Positions 42,931-43,618 of a stretch of DNA of 43,618 nt are shown one piece after another. The number at the start of each line of letters is the position of its first letter. Positions within the stretch are counted from its first letter, which is position 1. A program made the translations under genes and the position numbers. Under the pieces are notes generated by a model, which was not told the origin of the DNA, made no database searches, and saw only the letters and a program-made list of their open reading frames with translations. The DNA comes from JAUWKC01 sp035529895 (GTDB taxonomy: Bacteria > Planctomycetota > Phycisphaerae > Sedimentisphaerales > Anaerobacaceae), in NCBI GenBank assembly GCA_035529895.1, contig DATKVV010000094.1, positions 1-43,618 of the forward strand, read 5' to 3'.

Positions 42931-42959
42931 ATAGTACAAACTATACCCAGGACTGTCAA
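42931..42959 (-). promoter_or_regulatory. Consensus sigma70 promoter of the precursor operon
   Basis: On the minus strand TTGACA (42954-42959), perfect, is followed after exactly 17 bp by TACTAT (42931-42936). It lies 52 bp before the precursor start codon and is among the best promoters in the window. Confidence 0.75.
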
Positions 42960-43481
42960 GAACAATCATATGGTATGCTCAATAAGAACCACCTCCTTTC
43001 CTAACAGAAGAAAGGCTGCTTCAGGGCCGGCTGGTGAGGTTCTGATTCAAGGGTCCTGCCTACGGGGTTCTGCACGCAAATAGTGCCCCTTGGCATGATC
43101 ACAGTATTGACATTATATGGCTTTGCCTGTCGGGGTGATTTCAGGCCTGCGTCTGCGAAGGACCGGATGGGGGCCGCTGTATCTGACCATCCCGCGGCGT
43201 CAGCCGGGGGGCTGAAGGCAGAATCCGGCGTTGCCTGGCACGGACGAATCCCAAAGCGTCTCCAAACGCTTTTCCCGACACTCCATGACCTATCGGCACT
43301 GTGCAAGGAGAGCTCGCCATGAGCGCCAACATTATTGAACAATATTCTTAATGGGCTATAGCAGCCTGTTTTCATGGATTTTCCACGGCTTTCAACACCG
43401 TTGCTCCACACACTAACGCTCATTCTAGAATGGCGCATGTGGGGGGTCAAGTGTTGATGGGTTTTTCGGATTTTTGCAAAT
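42960..43481. other. Gene-poor region between the precursor operon and the right insertion sequence
   Basis: I see no supported gene in these 520 bp. A 149-codon minus-strand frame (43001-43450) and a 79-codon plus-strand frame have no recognisable motif. Small structures are present: a perfect 12-bp palindrome CATTCTAGAATG (43421-43432) and a hairpin AAAGCGT/ACGCTTT (43253-43272). It may be decayed DNA. Confidence 0.5.
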
Positions 43482-43618
43482 TTTCCTTGTGTCTTATGTT
43501 AATTGAACGGCCGGATAACTCAGCCATTCACGCAAAGACCAAACATGATCGGTCAAACCCGCGACCATTGCAGGTGTTCTCGACAGCCATCGATCATCGC
43601 GGTCTTGTACGCGAAGCG
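43482..43618. repeat. Right copy of 137-bp inverted repeat (insertion sequence end)
   Basis: This is the exact reverse complement of bases 5-141. Identity ends at 43482/43481. See the left copy for the interpretation. Confidence 0.85.
43494..43618 (-). CDS. Transposase, C-terminal fragment (cut by window edge)
   Basis: Minus-strand copy of the transposase tail described at the left edge, with the same motif TPAMVAGLTDHVWSLREWL and stop codon at 43494-43496. Its catalytic part lies beyond the right end of the window. The two copies point toward each other, so they belong to two insertion sequences in opposite orientation. Confidence 0.7.
   Translation of the reverse strand, partial: LRVQDRDDRWLSRTPAMVAGLTDHVWSLREWLSYPAVQLT

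Noticed and set aside
42987..42997. Very strong Shine-Dalgarno-like sequence (AAAGGAGGTGG) on the minus strand
   Set aside because: It lies upstream of the mapped -35 box, so it would not be in the operon transcript, and only an 8-codon frame follows at proper spacing.
43001..43450. 149-codon minus-strand frame near the right end
   Set aside because: It has many Pro, Ser and Arg with no domain or motif, several possible starts without a Shine-Dalgarno sequence, and no sign of conservation.
1..43618. Composite transposon carrying the whole window
   Set aside because: The interior holds core genes (dnaB, uvrA, lpxD/C/A, purF, ndk) that would not be mobile cargo. Two copies of a genomic repeat at assembly break points explain the ends more simply.

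Overview
The window reads as chromosomal DNA of a Gram-negative, diderm, glycan-degrading bacterium, most likely from the Planctomycetota (Phycisphaerae/Sedimentisphaerales-like). The basis is the combination of DUF1573 and DUF4954 proteins, a sialidase/GH117-like fusion, a fused LpxC-FabZ, a complete outer-membrane assembly block, and many secreted proteins with Sec or lipoprotein signals. This placement is inferred from family content; no 16S gene or other decisive marker is present. No tRNA, rRNA or CRISPR array was seen.

Both ends of the window carry the same 137-bp sequence in inverted orientation (5-141 and 43482-43618). It encodes the last ~40 residues of a transposase, so the window lies between two copies of one insertion sequence, most simply because the assembly broke at that repeat.

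Layout. (1) 400-3326: a truncated DUF6498 membrane protein, a secreted sialidase-like/GH117-like fusion, and DUF503. (2) 3382-8088, minus strand: a small unknown protein, then a purF-purM-membrane protein-zinc-ribbon cluster closed by a hairpin terminator. Upstream of purF lies the 3' half of a broken acyl-CoA thioesterase gene (8159-8452). (3) 8634-14153: a parvulin-type PPIase, a strong terminator, the minus-strand pair DUF4954-nagB, and a secreted GH43/GH130-like beta-propeller protein. (4) 14410-23065: dnaB with a clear promoter, then bamA, skp/ompH, lpxD, lpxC-fabZ, lpxA and a Gfo/Idh oxidoreductase: an outer-membrane and lipid A supply line. (5) 23211-27591: a small secreted protein that resembles the end of a secretin, then nfi and uvrA, divergent from overlapping promoters. 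(6) 27686-36780: mtnA followed by five envelope-glycan genes (methyltransferase-GT2, GT2-methyltransferase, YfhO-like, methyltransferase, GT-C-like). (7) 36800-39375: a NifU-domain protein, two lipoproteins (one OmpA-like) and ndk.

(8) 39379-42878, minus strand: the most unusual part. A consensus sigma70 promoter drives a four-gene operon: a Sec-exported, cysteine-rich precursor with a double-glycine motif (ELVLGG followed by Cys), a strong intergenic hairpin, a DUF1573 protein, a secreted protein with a C-terminal membrane anchor, and a stand-alone C39-type cysteine peptidase with a Sec signal and a C-terminal anchor. I propose a maturation system in which the precursor is exported by Sec and cleaved after GG outside the cytoplasm by a tethered C39 peptidase. 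In the classical systems a C39 domain on an ABC transporter does this on the cytoplasmic side. No ABC transporter is in the operon.
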